A DNA stretch of 64,000 bases from Siccibacter colletis (GCF_000696575.1 NZ_JMSQ01000009.1:182599-246598), one strand, 5' to 3'. Counted from the stretch's first letter, positions 36,741 to 45,905 are shown. Translations and numbers: made by a program. Notes: a model not told the origin generated them from the sequence alone.

Positions 36741-37439
36741 ATGCTACAGGTCAACGAGCTTAACCAGTATTACGGCGGCAGCCACATTCTGCGCAGCGTC
36801 TCCTTTGAGGCGCGCATTGGCGAGGTCACCTGCCTGCTGGGACGCAACGGGGTGGGTAAAACCACGCTGCTGAAGTGCCTGATGGGCCTGGTGCCCGCCC
36901 GTTCCGGGAGCGTCAGCTGGCAGGATAAAACCATCACCGCGCGCAAGCCGCACCAGCGGGTGCAGGCCGGTATCGCTTACGTCCCGCAGGGGCGGGAAAT
37001 TTTCCCCCGTCTGACGGTGGAAGAAAACCTGCTGATGGGCCTGGCGCGTTTCCCGGCGCGGCAGGCTCATCAGGTTCCGGACGAGATTTATCAGCTGTTC
37101 CCGGTGCTGCATGCCATGAAACACCGGCGCGGCGGCGATCTCTCCGGCGGGCAGCAGCAGCAGCTTGCGATCGGTCGCGCGCTGGCGACGCAACCGCAGC
37201 TGCTGATTCTGGATGAACCCACCGAAGGTATTCAGCCTTCGGTGATCAAGGAGATCGGGGCGGTGATACGCCAGCTGGCGAACCGGGGCGATATGGCGAT
37301 CCTGCTGGTGGAGCAGTTCTATGATTTCGCCGCTGAACTGGCTGACCATTATCTGGTGATGTCGCGCGGCGCGGTGATCCAGCGCGGTAGCGGGGCGGAT
37401 ATGGAACGCGAAGGGGTGCGGGGGCTGGTGATGATTTAA
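36741..37439 (+). CDS. urtE: Urea ABC transporter ATP-binding protein UrtE
   Basis: The protein has 232 residues, a LivF-type ATPase. Walker A is GRNGVGKTT (about 34-42), the signature is LSGGQQQ, Walker B is LLILDEPTEGI, and GGSHILRS and VPQGREIFPRLTVEENL are UrtE-typical. It starts 26 bases after urtD with GAGGAGT upstream. It completes the urea importer and is the last gene of the block. No clear terminator follows before the toxin-antitoxin promoter. Confidence 0.95.
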   Translation: MLQVNELNQYYGGSHILRSVSFEARIGEVTCLLGRNGVGKTTLLKCLMGLVPARSGSVSWQDKTITARKPHQRVQAGIAYVPQGREIFPRLTVEENLLMGLARFPARQAHQVPDEIYQLFPVLHAMKHRRGGDLSGGQQQQLAIGRALATQPQLLILDEPTEGIQPSVIKEIGAVIRQLANRGDMAILLVEQFYDFAAELADHYLVMSRGAVIQRGSGADMEREGVRGLVMI

Positions 37440-37449
37440 GCTCGCTGTA

Positions 37450-37488
37450 TTGAAAGAAGCACTTTTTATAGTACACTTAAAGGTGCTT
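37450..37488 (+). promoter_or_regulatory. Promoter and operator of the toxin-antitoxin operon
   Basis: TTGAAA (37450-37455), a 16-base spacer and TACACT (37472-37477) form a good promoter. An inverted repeat AAGCACTTTT (37457-37466) and AAAGGTGCTT (37479-37488), with one mismatch, flanks the -10 and is a likely site for autorepression by the antitoxin complex. Confidence 0.7.
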
Positions 37489-37503
37489 TTAAGAGGACTT
37501 TAT

Positions 37504-37752
37504 ATGCCATTTCAAATTCTGTCCAGAACGGCAGCGAGCATCACCGATCTTAAGCGTAACCCCATGGGCACTGTGTCTGAAGGCGGAGGAGAAGCTGTTG
37601 CCATTCTTAATCGTAATGAACCTGCGTTCTATTGCGTTCCCCCGGCGCTTTATGCGCGTTTACTTGAGCTGGCTGAGGATGCTGAGCTGGCACTCATCGC
37701 GGAAGAACGTAAAAACGGAGATACCGTCGAGGTAAGTCTGGATGACTTATAA
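37504..37752 (+). CDS. Phd/YefM-family antitoxin
   Basis: The protein has 82 residues with the Phd/YefM DNA-binding start (FQILSRTAASITDLKRNPMG) and the typical block AVAILNRNEPAFYCVPPALY. It should bind DNA through its N-terminus and neutralise the toxin with its acidic C-terminal tail (EVSLDDL). The ATG at 37504 has AGAGGAC about 8 bases upstream; the longer frame from 37450 would run through the promoter. It overlaps the toxin gene by 11 bases, the usual antitoxin-first order. Close relatives are the StbD-type antitoxins. Confidence 0.9.
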   Translation: MPFQILSRTAASITDLKRNPMGTVSEGGGEAVAILNRNEPAFYCVPPALYARLLELAEDAELALIAEERKNGDTVEVSLDDL

Positions 37753-38026
37753 ACTTCATTTCGAAGTACATGCTCTGGCTGAGTGGAAGAAGCTGGGGCA
37801 TAACGTGCGGGAGGCATTTAAAAAGGCGCTCGCGAAACGGCTGGAGAATCCGCGAGTGCCTGCCGCCCGTCTGCACGGTTACAAAGACTATTACAAAATC
37901 AAACAGCGCGCGTCAGGCTATCGCCTGGTGTACCAGGTGCGTGACGACACGATCACGGTACTGGTGCTTAGCGTTGGCAAACGCGAGCGTGGAGCAGTTT
38001 ATTCCGTCCTTGATGACAGGTCTTAA
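37742..38026 (+). CDS. relE: RelE-family mRNA-cleaving toxin
   Basis: The protein has 94 residues, similar in length and sequence to E. coli RelE (WKKLGHNVREAFKKALAKRL, then YKIKQRASGYRLVYQV and VLSVGKRER). The lysines and arginines needed for ribosome-dependent mRNA cleavage in RelE (in YKIK, GYRL and KRER) and a tyrosine near the end are present, so it looks active. Its partner is of the Phd/YefM type rather than RelB, a mixed pairing known for StbE-like modules. The symbol denotes family. Confidence 0.9.
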   Translation: MTYKLHFEVHALAEWKKLGHNVREAFKKALAKRLENPRVPAARLHGYKDYYKIKQRASGYRLVYQVRDDTITVLVLSVGKRERGAVYSVLDDRS

Positions 38027-38091
38027 AACATCGAGTCCTGCCACCGCTGTTACGGCTATTGTTCGATGCGAGAAAATCGCACCATGCCTGT

Positions 38092-39291
38092 CTACACCGC
38101 CGTCAGCCGCGGCGTATCCCAGGAGCGGCCATGCATCCCTTTCAACATGCAGAGCCATGCCAGCACGATAGCGCCAGTCAGAATGGCAAACAGCGACCAT
38201 GCCGGGAGCGTGGTGAGAATAACGCCGGTCACCAGCGGGTTAAGCGCGCCGCCGAGCCAGCCGAGGGACTGCGCGGAGAAGTAGCTGGATTTCATGCCCG
38301 CCGGGGCGATGTGATCGATCAGCATGTACTCTCCCGGCGCATAGATAAGCTCGCCGATAGTAAAGACAGCCACCGACACGCCCCACAGCAGCAGATTGGT
38401 GTCGGCGATCATAAAGCCGCCCAGACCAAGAATAAAACAGAGTGTACCCAGCCCCATCAGTGGTTTCAGGTTCTGCGCCGTCAGCCGGCGGCCCACGGCG
38501 TACTGCAGTAACACCACCACGGCGGCGTTAACCGGCAGCACCAGGCCTACGGCTTTCTGGGCGAAGTCGCTGTCGGCCACCGCCAGCAGATATTGTGAAA
38601 TGCAGGAGGCAAACGAGCCACCCACCAGCGAGCCAAGAAAGGCCGAGAGGGTAAACCACATCAGGGCGCGATCGTGCAGCATCACCGACGGTGACCATTT
38701 CACCGCAGCCTGATCCGGGCCGGCGCGGGCAATCTGCACCGACTGGACATAACGCTGGATCAGCACCAGCGGAATGGCCGAGGTAAATACCGCCATCCAG
38801 AACGGCATATCGATGCTGTAGACCACCAGCAGGGTGCCGAGCGGCGGGCCAATGGTCCAGCCGATGTTAAGAAAGGTGTAGTTGAGCGAGAAAATCTTCG
38901 CTTTCGCGCCAGGTTCCAGGGTATCGGCAAAGTAGCCCTTGAGCACCGTGGAGAATACCGAGTAAGCGCAGTTAATCAGCGAGAAAAAGATCACCACCAG
39001 CAGCGGGTCATGCACCAGCGGGATGGCGATAAAACCCGTAATGAATACCAGAATCGACAGCAGCATATAGCGTTTTTTATCGAAGCGGTCGGCCAGAATG
39101 CCAAAACCGAGACTGAATACCACGCCAACGGTCAGGGCGATGCTCATGGCGATGCCAACAGCATCCACCGCCATGCCATATTTGCGCGTCAGGTAGATTG
39201 CCATAAAGGGGAGCGTGGCCCCTCGGCCAATGGTGAGAAGCAGCGAAGAGGCGAGTAACCCGCCGGTAGATATCGTCGTTTTTGATAACAT
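38092..39291 (-). CDS. ydeE: MFS efflux transporter YdeE
   Basis: The protein has 399 residues with 12 predicted membrane helices. The motif GILADRFDKKRYM between helices 2 and 3 is the MFS signature. It resembles E. coli YdeE (395 residues), for which dipeptide and arabinose-related export has been proposed. It is divergent from eamA and lies next to the mar region, as in E. coli. The ribosome site is poor (TAAGAAAA upstream). Substrate unknown. Confidence 0.9.
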   Translation of the reverse strand: MLSKTTISTGGLLASSLLLTIGRGATLPFMAIYLTRKYGMAVDAVGIAMSIALTVGVVFSLGFGILADRFDKKRYMLLSILVFITGFIAIPLVHDPLLVVIFFSLINCAYSVFSTVLKGYFADTLEPGAKAKIFSLNYTFLNIGWTIGPPLGTLLVVYSIDMPFWMAVFTSAIPLVLIQRYVQSVQIARAGPDQAAVKWSPSVMLHDRALMWFTLSAFLGSLVGGSFASCISQYLLAVADSDFAQKAVGLVLPVNAAVVVLLQYAVGRRLTAQNLKPLMGLGTLCFILGLGGFMIADTNLLLWGVSVAVFTIGELIYAPGEYMLIDHIAPAGMKSSYFSAQSLGWLGGALNPLVTGVILTTLPAWSLFAILTGAIVLAWLCMLKGMHGRSWDTPRLTAV

Positions 39292-39495
39292 TTTCTTATC
39301 TTTTTCCCTGTGGCATTGAAAGCACTTATCTGAAATGCGCTGTTATTTAGCAATACCATGCCAAATCAGGGCTGTATACGGCACCAGGTGTTCTGAAGTG
39401 CCATTTTACCCCTGCCAGAATTAGTGGGGGATGACTATACAGCGGCCTCAATTCCCGATAAGTTTTAACAAATTATTAAAAAGACTGGGGCAGGT

Positions 39496-40395
39496 ATGAC
39501 GCGTAAAGACGGGTTATTGGCAATGCTGGTGGTGGTGGCCTGGGGGCTGAATTTTGTGGTGATCAAAGTGGGCCTGCACAACATGCCGCCGCTGTTGCTG
39601 GCAGGGCTGCGCTTCCTGCTGGTGGCGTTTCCGGCGCTGCTGTTCGTGGCGCGCCCTAAAATTCCGCTGCGCCTGATGCTTGGCTATGGTTTGACGATAA
39701 GCTTCGGCCAGTTTGCCTTCCTGTTCAGCGCAATTAACTTCGGCATGCCCGCCGGGCTGGCGTCGCTGGTGCTGCAGGCGCAGGCGTTTTTCACCATCAT
39801 TCTCGGTGCGGTGATGTTCGGCGAGCGGCTGCAGCGACGCCAGCTGGTGGGGATCACCCTCGCAGTGTTCGGCATTCTGGTGCTGGTGGAGGCAAGCCTC
39901 ACCGGGCAGCATGTGGCGCTGCTCGGGTTTATGCTCACCCTGGCCGCCGCGTTCAGCTGGGCCTGCGGCAATATTTTTAACAAGAAAATCATGATGCTGG
40001 AGCAGCGTCCGGCCATTATGTCGCTGGTGGTGTGGAGTGCGCTGATCCCCATCGTACCGTTCTTTGTCGCCAGCCTGTTGCTGGATGGCCCGGCGGTGAT
40101 GCTGCGCAGTCTGGTCGAAATCGACACCGTAACGGTCGCCTCACTGGTTTATCTGGCATTTGTCGCCACCATTATCGGCTATGGCATCTGGGGCACGCTG
40201 CTTGGGCGCTATGAGACCTGGCGGGTGGCCCCCCTGTCGCTGCTGGTGCCGGTGGTGGGGCTGGCCAGCGCCGCACTGCTGCTGGATGAGCATCTCTCCC
40301 TGCTGCAGATGATCGGCGCCGTGATGATCATGGCGGGGCTGTATATCAACGTTTTCGGGCTGCGTCTTCGTCGTAAGATCCCGGCGCAGGGATAA
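39496..40395 (+). CDS. eamA: Cysteine/O-acetylserine exporter EamA (YdeD)
   Basis: The protein has 299 residues with ten membrane helices in two EamA repeats (about 5-135 and 145-290). Similarity to E. coli EamA is strong, including GLNFVVIKVGLHNMPPLLLA and NFGMPAGLASLVLQAQAFF. It exports O-acetylserine and cysteine-pathway metabolites across the inner membrane. The start has GGGGCAGGT upstream. It ends head-to-tail with the mar operon, sharing the terminator region. Confidence 0.93.
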   Translation: MTRKDGLLAMLVVVAWGLNFVVIKVGLHNMPPLLLAGLRFLLVAFPALLFVARPKIPLRLMLGYGLTISFGQFAFLFSAINFGMPAGLASLVLQAQAFFTIILGAVMFGERLQRRQLVGITLAVFGILVLVEASLTGQHVALLGFMLTLAAAFSWACGNIFNKKIMMLEQRPAIMSLVVWSALIPIVPFFVASLLLDGPAVMLRSLVEIDTVTVASLVYLAFVATIIGYGIWGTLLGRYETWRVAPLSLLVPVVGLASAALLLDEHLSLLQMIGAVMIMAGLYINVFGLRLRRKIPAQG

Positions 40396-40421
40396 AAAAA
40401 AGCCCCGCCGGATGGCAGGGC
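40394..40421 (-). terminator. Terminator of marRAB
   Basis: On the minus strand an 8-bp stem with one mismatch (GCCCTGCC/GGCGGGGC) and ATCC loop is followed by eight T residues. It lies 9 bases after the marB stop. Confidence 0.85.
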
Positions 40422-40429
40422 CGTTACGC

Positions 40430-40645
40430 TTAGCGGCGGGCGTTGTAATAGGGCACGCCCAGCTCATCAGACTTGTCGCTCCCGGCGCCCATATGGTTGA
40501 AATCCCACTGGGACTGGTTACTGGCCGGGGCGGCGATCAGGGTCTCGCGCGACGGAAGTGTCGTGGTGCTGGCAGGTTGTTCAGCCAGCACGGAACCCGA
40601 GGCCAGCAGCATCAGCACCGCGGCCACACAGGTATAACGTTTCAT
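40430..40645 (-). CDS. marB: MarB periplasmic protein
   Basis: This is a secreted protein of 71 residues with a signal peptide of about 21 residues ending LAEQ. The C-terminal block HMGAGSDKSDELGVPYYN is the MarB signature. In E. coli MarB is the third gene of marRAB and lowers marA expression by an unclear route. The ATG at 40645 is chosen for its signal peptide; the frame stays open upstream to 40684. It lies 59 bases after marA. Confidence 0.92.
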   Translation of the reverse strand: MKRYTCVAAVLMLLASGSVLAEQPASTTTLPSRETLIAAPASNQSQWDFNHMGAGSDKSDELGVPYYNARR

Positions 40646-40704
40646 GATTTCCTCGGTTACGTCTCTCGACGATAGCAGGGGCATGATGCCCCTCTGGTTC
40701 GCTA

Positions 40705-41079
40705 TTAATGGTTTAGCGGGTGTAAATATTTTGCCTCGCCCGGCATATCGGTAATGCGGAACTTATGCGGCGGCACCGAAAAATAGTTCTTGAAGGTGCG
40801 CGTCAGGGTCTGTTGCGATTCAAACCCGTACCGTTCAGCCAGATAGAGAATTGGCTCGTTACTGTGCTTGAGCTTGCGGGCAATTTCAGTCAGCTTGCGG
40901 TTGCGAATATACTGACCCAGGGAGTGCCCGGTCTCTTTCTTAAACATACGTTGCAGATGCCATTTGGAGTAACCCGAGCGTTCCGACACTTTCTCTAACG
41001 AGAGCGGGGATTCCAGGTTATCTTCGATCCAGTCCAAAATGCTAAGGATTGTGACAGCATCATTATTACGTCTGGACAT
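40705..41079 (-). CDS. marA: Transcriptional activator MarA
   Basis: The protein has 124 residues, an AraC-family activator with two helix-turn-helix motifs and no ligand domain. It is almost identical to E. coli MarA across [20 protein letters not shown] and [17 protein letters not shown]. It binds marboxes to raise efflux, porin control and stress genes. The ATG at 41079 gives MSRRNND with good spacing from GAGGT; the ATG at 41085 is too close. The C-terminus ends at LHPLNH, a few residues shorter than E. coli. Confidence 0.96.
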   Translation of the reverse strand: MSRRNNDAVTILSILDWIEDNLESPLSLEKVSERSGYSKWHLQRMFKKETGHSLGQYIRNRKLTEIARKLKHSNEPILYLAERYGFESQQTLTRTFKNYFSVPPHKFRITDMPGEAKYLHPLNH

Positions 41080-41097
41080 TGTCATACCTCTTCTTGT

Positions 41098-41532
41098 TCA
41101 GGGAAGCACCTTCTTGAGCAGGTATTCAAGCGATGCCACTTCCTCTTCTGTCAGGTTTTTAGTCAGTTCTTGATGCAGAGTTTGTCCCACTAAACGGTGG
41201 CACTGCTCACACAGCGCGGCGCCATCTGCTGTCAGCCTGACCAGCACACCGCGTTTATCATTAGGGTTCGGCAGGCGTTCAATCCAGCCTTTACATACCA
41301 GGCGATCCACCATGCGCGTCAGCGCACCCAGATCGACCGATAAGATTTTTTTAAGCTCCACCGGCGTAATGCACACTTCGCAGCGAATAGAACACAGCAC
41401 TTTGAACTGCGCAGCGGTGATATCCAGGGGCGAAAGATAATCGTTAAGCAGGCGATCCTTTTTCTGATTCACCAGATGGATTAAACGTCCAAGTGGAATG
41501 ATTTCATTAAACAGGTCGCTTGTGTTTTTCAC
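41098..41532 (-). CDS. marR: Repressor MarR
   Basis: The protein has 144 residues, the same as E. coli MarR. It carries the winged-helix DNA-binding region (SVDLGALTRMVDRLVCKGWI near residues 65-84) and NPNDKRGVLVRLT in the wing. The cysteine in the DNA-binding domain used for copper or oxidation sensing (RLVCKGW) is kept. It represses its own operon by binding two sites in marO; salicylate and similar ligands release it. Nothing suggests inactivation. Confidence 0.96.
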   Translation of the reverse strand: MKNTSDLFNEIIPLGRLIHLVNQKKDRLLNDYLSPLDITAAQFKVLCSIRCEVCITPVELKKILSVDLGALTRMVDRLVCKGWIERLPNPNDKRGVLVRLTADGAALCEQCHRLVGQTLHQELTKNLTEEEVASLEYLLKKVLP

Positions 41533-41803
41533 GAAGGTTGCCCCGGCAAGTAGTTAGTCACGCGAGATATTATTGCCGCGGCAACCATTTGTCAAATGAA
41601 TGGGTCATCCTATGCCACGATTAGCTAAACCGATTCAGGGAACAGCGGAAGAGATTGATTTATTATCATTTTTTTTAGCAACCTTAAGCCAAATTCGCCA
41701 GTATAACTCGTGACAACGTCACATAAAGAGACAACCCGGTGGCGCTGTACAAGCATTTGTTTCTATACTGCGGAGCCGCTATTTATCGCACACGGAGAGA
41801 ACC
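41533..41803. promoter_or_regulatory. marO operator/promoter region
   Basis: On the minus strand TTGACA (41595-41590), a 17-base spacer and TAATAT (41572-41567) form a near-perfect marRAB promoter. MarR site I, TTGCCGCGGCAA (41573-41584), sits in the spacer and site II, TTGCCCCGGCAA (41538-41549), lies just before marR. A marbox, ATGCCACGATTAGCTAAAC (41612-41630), is upstream for MarA activation. The rest (41640-41803) should hold the marC promoter. Confidence 0.92.
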
Positions 41804-42475
41804 ATGCTGGAACTGTTACAGGCCATCGGCCTCGGGCTGGTAGTGCTGTTACCCCTCGCGAATCCCTTGACCACCGTGGCGCTGTTCCTGGGCCTTGCCG
41901 GCAACATGAACAGCGCCCAGCGCAATCAGCAGGCGCTGATGGCCTCGGTCTACGTCTTTATTATTATGATTGTCGCCTGGTATGCCGGGCAGCTGGTGAT
42001 GAACACCTTCGGTATTTCGATACCGGGCCTGCGTATCGCCGGCGGGCTGATCGTGGCGTTTATCGGTTTCCGCATGCTGTTCCCCCAGCAGCACGCCCAT
42101 GAAAGCCCGGAGGCGAAAAGCAAATCCGAAGAGCTGAGCCAGGAGTCGGATGTCAATATCGCCTTTGTGCCGCTGGCGATGCCCAGCACCGCCGGACCCG
42201 GAACCATCGCAATGATCATCAGCTCGGCCTCCACCGTGCGCCACGGCGCGGAGTTTTCGGGCTGGGTGGTGATGCTGGCCCCGCCGCTGGTGTTTGCCCT
42301 GATTGGCCTGATCCTCTGGCTGTCACTGCGCAGCTCCGGGGCGATCATGCGCCTGGTGGGCAAGGGCGGCATCGAGGCCATTTCGCGGCTGATGGGCTTC
42401 CTGCTGGTCTGCATGGGCGTGCAGTTCATCATTAACGGCGTGCTGGAGATTGTTTCCAGCTATCACCCACAGTGA
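41804..42475 (+). CDS. marC: MarC family membrane protein
   Basis: The protein has 223 residues with six predicted membrane helices, UPF0056/MarC family. The start is [20 protein letters not shown], and the [20 protein letters not shown] and [18 protein letters not shown] blocks match E. coli MarC. Despite its place opposite marRAB, MarC in E. coli has been reported not to affect multiple antibiotic resistance. Its stop overlaps the GTG start of the next gene, which is not the E. coli arrangement I know. Confidence 0.94.
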   Translation: MLELLQAIGLGLVVLLPLANPLTTVALFLGLAGNMNSAQRNQQALMASVYVFIIMIVAWYAGQLVMNTFGISIPGLRIAGGLIVAFIGFRMLFPQQHAHESPEAKSKSEELSQESDVNIAFVPLAMPSTAGPGTIAMIISSASTVRHGAEFSGWVVMLAPPLVFALIGLILWLSLRSSGAIMRLVGKGGIEAISRLMGFLLVCMGVQFIINGVLEIVSSYHPQ

Positions 42476-43635
42476 CGCGCGTGCTGTGGATGGCACTGCT
42501 TCTGCTGGTACTGGCGGGGTGTCAGCGTCAGCAGGTCGCTGCGCCGCCGCTCGGCCAGCACAGCTTTGCCGCCTATCAGCAGCAGACCCGCGACTGGCTG
42601 CTGGCGCACCGCGCGTTTCAGACGCTGGATAAAGCCGGCGAACTGGCCTGGAACAGCCCGCAGGAGTGGCGTCCGGCGGGGCGGGCGCGCAAGGGTATTC
42701 TGCTGGTGCACGGGCTGGGAGATTCCCCCGGCTCGTTCAGCGATATCGGCCCGGCGCTGGCGCAGCAGGGTTTTCTGGTGCGCACCGTGCTGCTCCCGGG
42801 GCACGGCACGCGCCCGGAAGATATGCTGGCGGTGACGGTCGACGACTGGCGTCAGGTAGTGCGCGAGCAGGCGGCTATGCTGGCCTCTGAGGTGGATACG
42901 CTGTGGCTCGGCGGGTTCTCTACCGGGGCCAATCTCGCGCTGGAATATGCCGTCGGGCATGACGTCGACGGGCTGCTGTTGTTCTCTCCGGCGTTCAAAT
43001 CCGATACCCGTTATGACTTCCTGGCCCCTGCGCTGGCGCTGTTCCGCGACTGGCTGCGCCCGCGCAGCGAGGTGTTCCCGCAGCAGATCGCCACGCGCTA
43101 TCTGCGGGTGCCGACCAACGGCTTCGCTCAGTTCTGGTACACCAGCGCCACCGCCCGGCGCCTGCTGGCGGCACAGCCGTTTACTAAGCCGGTGGTGATG
43201 GTGCTGGCGGAGCATGATTCGGTGCTGGATACCCGCTGGATGCTTGACCGCTTCGACGAGGATTTTCCGCATCCCGCCAGTCGCCTGATCTGGTACGGTA
43301 ATCCGCGCACGGCGCAACAGGCGGTCTCCCGAGTGCTGGTGCGCACCGACTATCTGCCTGACGAGCGCATCAGCCAGTTCTCCCATATGTCGGTGCTGTT
43401 CTCCCCGGATAACCCGCTGTACGGACGTGCGGGCCGGGAACGGCTGTGTGCCAACGGGCAGAGCGAGGCGTTTGCTCAGCGCTGTCTGAAGGGGGAAGAG
43501 GTGTGGTACTCCGACTGGGGATTTCAGGCGGAAGATAAAGTTCACGCTCGTCTGACGTGGAATCCGTGGTTCAGCTGGCAGGAAGCGGTCATTGGCGCAG
43601 TGGTAAACGGTACGCCGCTCCCGCCGACGCCATAA
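42472..43635 (+). CDS. Alpha/beta-hydrolase lipoprotein coupled to marC
   Basis: The protein has 387 residues. A short type II signal peptide with LAGC (cysteine 17) predicts a lipoprotein. The hydrolase fold follows: oxyanion block [11 protein letters not shown] (about 80-90), nucleophile elbow GFSTGAN (serine near 149), a likely acid in AEHDSV near 247, and a histidine late in FSHMSV near 305. It may be an esterase or lipase. It starts at GTG 42472, overlapping marC as GTGA, so it is cotranslated with it. Substrate unknown. Confidence 0.82.
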   Translation: MTRVLWMALLLLVLAGCQRQQVAAPPLGQHSFAAYQQQTRDWLLAHRAFQTLDKAGELAWNSPQEWRPAGRARKGILLVHGLGDSPGSFSDIGPALAQQGFLVRTVLLPGHGTRPEDMLAVTVDDWRQVVREQAAMLASEVDTLWLGGFSTGANLALEYAVGHDVDGLLLFSPAFKSDTRYDFLAPALALFRDWLRPRSEVFPQQIATRYLRVPTNGFAQFWYTSATARRLLAAQPFTKPVVMVLAEHDSVLDTRWMLDRFDEDFPHPASRLIWYGNPRTAQQAVSRVLVRTDYLPDERISQFSHMSVLFSPDNPLYGRAGRERLCANGQSEAFAQRCLKGEEVWYSDWGFQAEDKVHARLTWNPWFSWQEAVIGAVVNGTPLPPTP

Positions 43636-43658
43636 AAAAGGGTGGCCATCGCCACCCT
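43634..43658 (-). terminator. Terminator of sotB
   Basis: An 8-bp stem AGGGTGGC/GCCACCCT with a CATC loop (43639-43658) is followed on the minus strand by six T residues. It overlaps the last bases of the convergent hydrolase gene region. Confidence 0.85.
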
Positions 43659-43662
43659 GAAA

Positions 43663-44868
43663 TTAATGTATTACCGGCTGGCTCTCTTCCAGCTGTACCG
43701 GCCAGCGACGGAAAATGATCACCGACCAGATCAGGGCCGCCAGCGCTGGCAGCGCCCCGACATAGCCGATGGAGGCCATCGACAGGTGCTGACTGACCAG
43801 ACTGCCCGCCAGCGCGCCGGCACCGATGCCGATGTTAAAGATGCCGGAGAACAGCGACATCGCCACGTCGGTCGCATCCGGGGCCAGCGCCAGCACCTTC
43901 ACCTGCATGCCAAGCCCAATCACCATCATGGCAATGCCCCAGAACGCGCTCAGCGTCAGCAGGGTGGTAGGATTACTGGCGGACGGCATCAGCAGCGCCA
44001 GGCAGAGCGCCAGCAGGCCGATAGCACCGCTCACCAGCGTGGAGGCGTGATTGTTGCCAAGCTTGCCGAACAGCACGCTACCGAGAATACCGGTGCTGCC
44101 GAGCAGCAGCAGCAGGCCGGTGGCGAAGTTGCCGCTCAGCCCGGCAACGGTCTGCACGAACGGCTCAATGTAGCTATAGGCGGTGTAGTGGGCGGTGACC
44201 ACCACGGCAATCAGGGCGTAGATGTTAATCAGCGCCGGACGGCGGAACAGGATCGGCAGGCTTTTCAGCGAGCCGGAGTGTTCGCTCGGCAGTTTCGGCA
44301 GCAGCTTAATCAGGCTGATCAGCGTTACCAGCGCCCCGACGCCAATCACAAAGAAGGTGGTACGCCAGCCAAAGTATTGCCCGACGATGCGGCCAATCGG
44401 GATACCGAGCACCATCGCCAGCGCGGTACCGGTGGCCAGCAGGCTCAGCGCCTGGGCTTTTTTACCCGCGGGCGCCAGGCGGATCGCCAGCGATGCGGTA
44501 ATCGACCAGAAAATGGCGTGGGCGAAGGCAATGCCGATACGGCTGATAATCAGCACCGTAAAGTTCCAGGCGAGGAACGAGAGCACGTGACAGCCGATAA
44601 ACAGCACGAACAGGGCGATGAGCAGCTTGCGGCGCTCAATCTGGCTGGTAAGCAGCATAAACGGCAGCGACAGCAGCGCCACGACCCAGGCGTAGATGGT
44701 GATCATGATCCCCACCTGCGCCGTCTCCATGCCAAAACTTTGCGCGATATCCGAGAGTAACCCAACCGGCACAAACTCAGTGGTATTGAAAATAAAAGCC
44801 GCGACGGCAAGCGTCACCACTCGCAGCCACGCCACACTGCGTGGGACTGTGTTAATCGTCATAGTCAT
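43663..44868 (-). CDS. sotB: Sugar efflux transporter SotB (YdeA)
   Basis: The protein has 401 residues with 12 membrane helices, very close to E. coli SotB ([20 protein letters not shown] near the start). It exports L-arabinose and galactosides such as IPTG, preventing sugar overload. Two ATGs occur (44868 and 44862) with no strong ribosome site for either. It lies opposite the mar block and is followed by its own terminator. A CRP-like site lies upstream. Confidence 0.94.
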   Translation of the reverse strand: MTMTINTVPRSVAWLRVVTLAVAAFIFNTTEFVPVGLLSDIAQSFGMETAQVGIMITIYAWVVALLSLPFMLLTSQIERRKLLIALFVLFIGCHVLSFLAWNFTVLIISRIGIAFAHAIFWSITASLAIRLAPAGKKAQALSLLATGTALAMVLGIPIGRIVGQYFGWRTTFFVIGVGALVTLISLIKLLPKLPSEHSGSLKSLPILFRRPALINIYALIAVVVTAHYTAYSYIEPFVQTVAGLSGNFATGLLLLLGSTGILGSVLFGKLGNNHASTLVSGAIGLLALCLALLMPSASNPTTLLTLSAFWGIAMMVIGLGMQVKVLALAPDATDVAMSLFSGIFNIGIGAGALAGSLVSQHLSMASIGYVGALPALAALIWSVIIFRRWPVQLEESQPVIH

Positions 44869-44942
44869 TCATATCGCGTTGGTGAGAAGAAAAAGGTAAG
44901 CGAGGGATCTTAAAACCTCCGCTGACGGAAATTCAACCATTT

Positions 44943-44958
44943 TGTGATCTGAATCTCA
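44943..44958. promoter_or_regulatory. CRP-like site upstream of sotB
   Basis: TGTGATCTGAATCTCA matches the CRP consensus at 9 of 10 bases, about 75 bp before sotB in the 217-bp gap to the PhzF gene. Control of a sugar exporter by CRP is plausible but inferred. Confidence 0.4.
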
Positions 44959-45085
44959 TTTTTAGCTGGCGTCAGCCTTCGTGAGCAAACGTGATGGCCT
45001 GGATGAGGGAGGGGCATGATAAAAGTCGTTGGCGAAAGGCAGCGGCTCTGCCAGGGTGGTAGCCAGATAACCGGAGAGTAACCTG

Positions 45086-45874
45086 ATGAACACAGTAGAT
45101 TTTTACATGGTAGACGCCTTCAGCAGCGACACTTTCGGCGGCAACGCCGCAGCGGTCTGCCCGCTTACCGAGTGGCTGCCGGATGAAACCCTGTTGCGCA
45201 TGGCGCAGCAGCATAACCAGTCAGAAACGGCCTTCTTCGTGCGCACCGATAGCGGGTTCGAGCTGCGCTGGTTCACTACCCAGGCCGAAATTGACCTGTG
45301 CGGACACGCCACCGTCGCCGCGGCTCACGTGATTTTTGAGTATCTCGATTTCCCGGATACCACTATCCACTTTACCACGCGTTTCGTCGGTGACCTGGCG
45401 GTGACGCGCAACGGCGACTGGCTGACCCTCGACTTCCCGGCATGGCAGACGCAGCCGTGCGACGTGCCGCCGCTGCTGCTTCAGTGCCTCGGCATCGACA
45501 GCTATCAGCAAATCAGCGCCGGGCGCGACTATCTGGTGGTGCTGGAGAGCGAGCAGCAGGTGCGGGCGCTGGCCCCGGATATCCACGGGCTGAAACCGCT
45601 CGGCAAAATGGTGTGCGTTACCGCGCCGGGGGAACAGTATGATTTCGTCAGCCGTTTCTTCTGCCCTGGCGAAGCGGTAGCGGAAGATCCGGTCACCGGC
45701 TCGGCACATGCCATGCTGATCCCGTACTGGGGCAAACGCCTGGGGAAAACCACGATGCTGGCTCGTCAGGTCTCGGCCCGGGGCGGCGATCTGCGCTGTC
45801 AGTGGCAGGGCGATCGGGTGCTGATTGGCGGCCAGGCGACCACCTATCTCATTGGCAAAGTGTTTCTGCGCTAA
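45086..45874 (+). CDS. PhzF family isomerase-like protein
   Basis: The protein has 262 residues with the two-lobed PhzF/diaminopimelate-epimerase fold. Family blocks are FGGNAAAVCPL (about 17-27), SETAFF with the catalytic glutamate near residue 47, CGHATVAAAH near 72, and EDPVTGSAHAML near 204. E. coli YddE is a relative with unknown substrate. No phenazine genes lie nearby, so phenazine production is not implied. It starts after GGAGAG and ends in its own terminator. Confidence 0.88.
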   Translation: MNTVDFYMVDAFSSDTFGGNAAAVCPLTEWLPDETLLRMAQQHNQSETAFFVRTDSGFELRWFTTQAEIDLCGHATVAAAHVIFEYLDFPDTTIHFTTRFVGDLAVTRNGDWLTLDFPAWQTQPCDVPPLLLQCLGIDSYQQISAGRDYLVVLESEQQVRALAPDIHGLKPLGKMVCVTAPGEQYDFVSRFFCPGEAVAEDPVTGSAHAMLIPYWGKRLGKTTMLARQVSARGGDLRCQWQGDRVLIGGQATTYLIGKVFLR

Positions 45875-45881
45875 TCTTTCC

Positions 45882-45904
45882 GGCGGCACGCTGCCGCCTT
45901 GTTT
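45882..45904 (+). terminator. Terminator after the PhzF-family gene
   Basis: A 7-bp stem GGCGGCA/TGCCGCC with a CGC loop is followed by TTGTTTC. It reaches the edge of the convergent DUF2000 gene. Confidence 0.7.
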
Positions 45905-45905
45905 C

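Noticed and set aside
45086..45874. Phenazine biosynthesis from the PhzF-like gene
   Set aside because: No other phz genes are nearby and enterobacterial PhzF relatives are common with unrelated or unknown roles.
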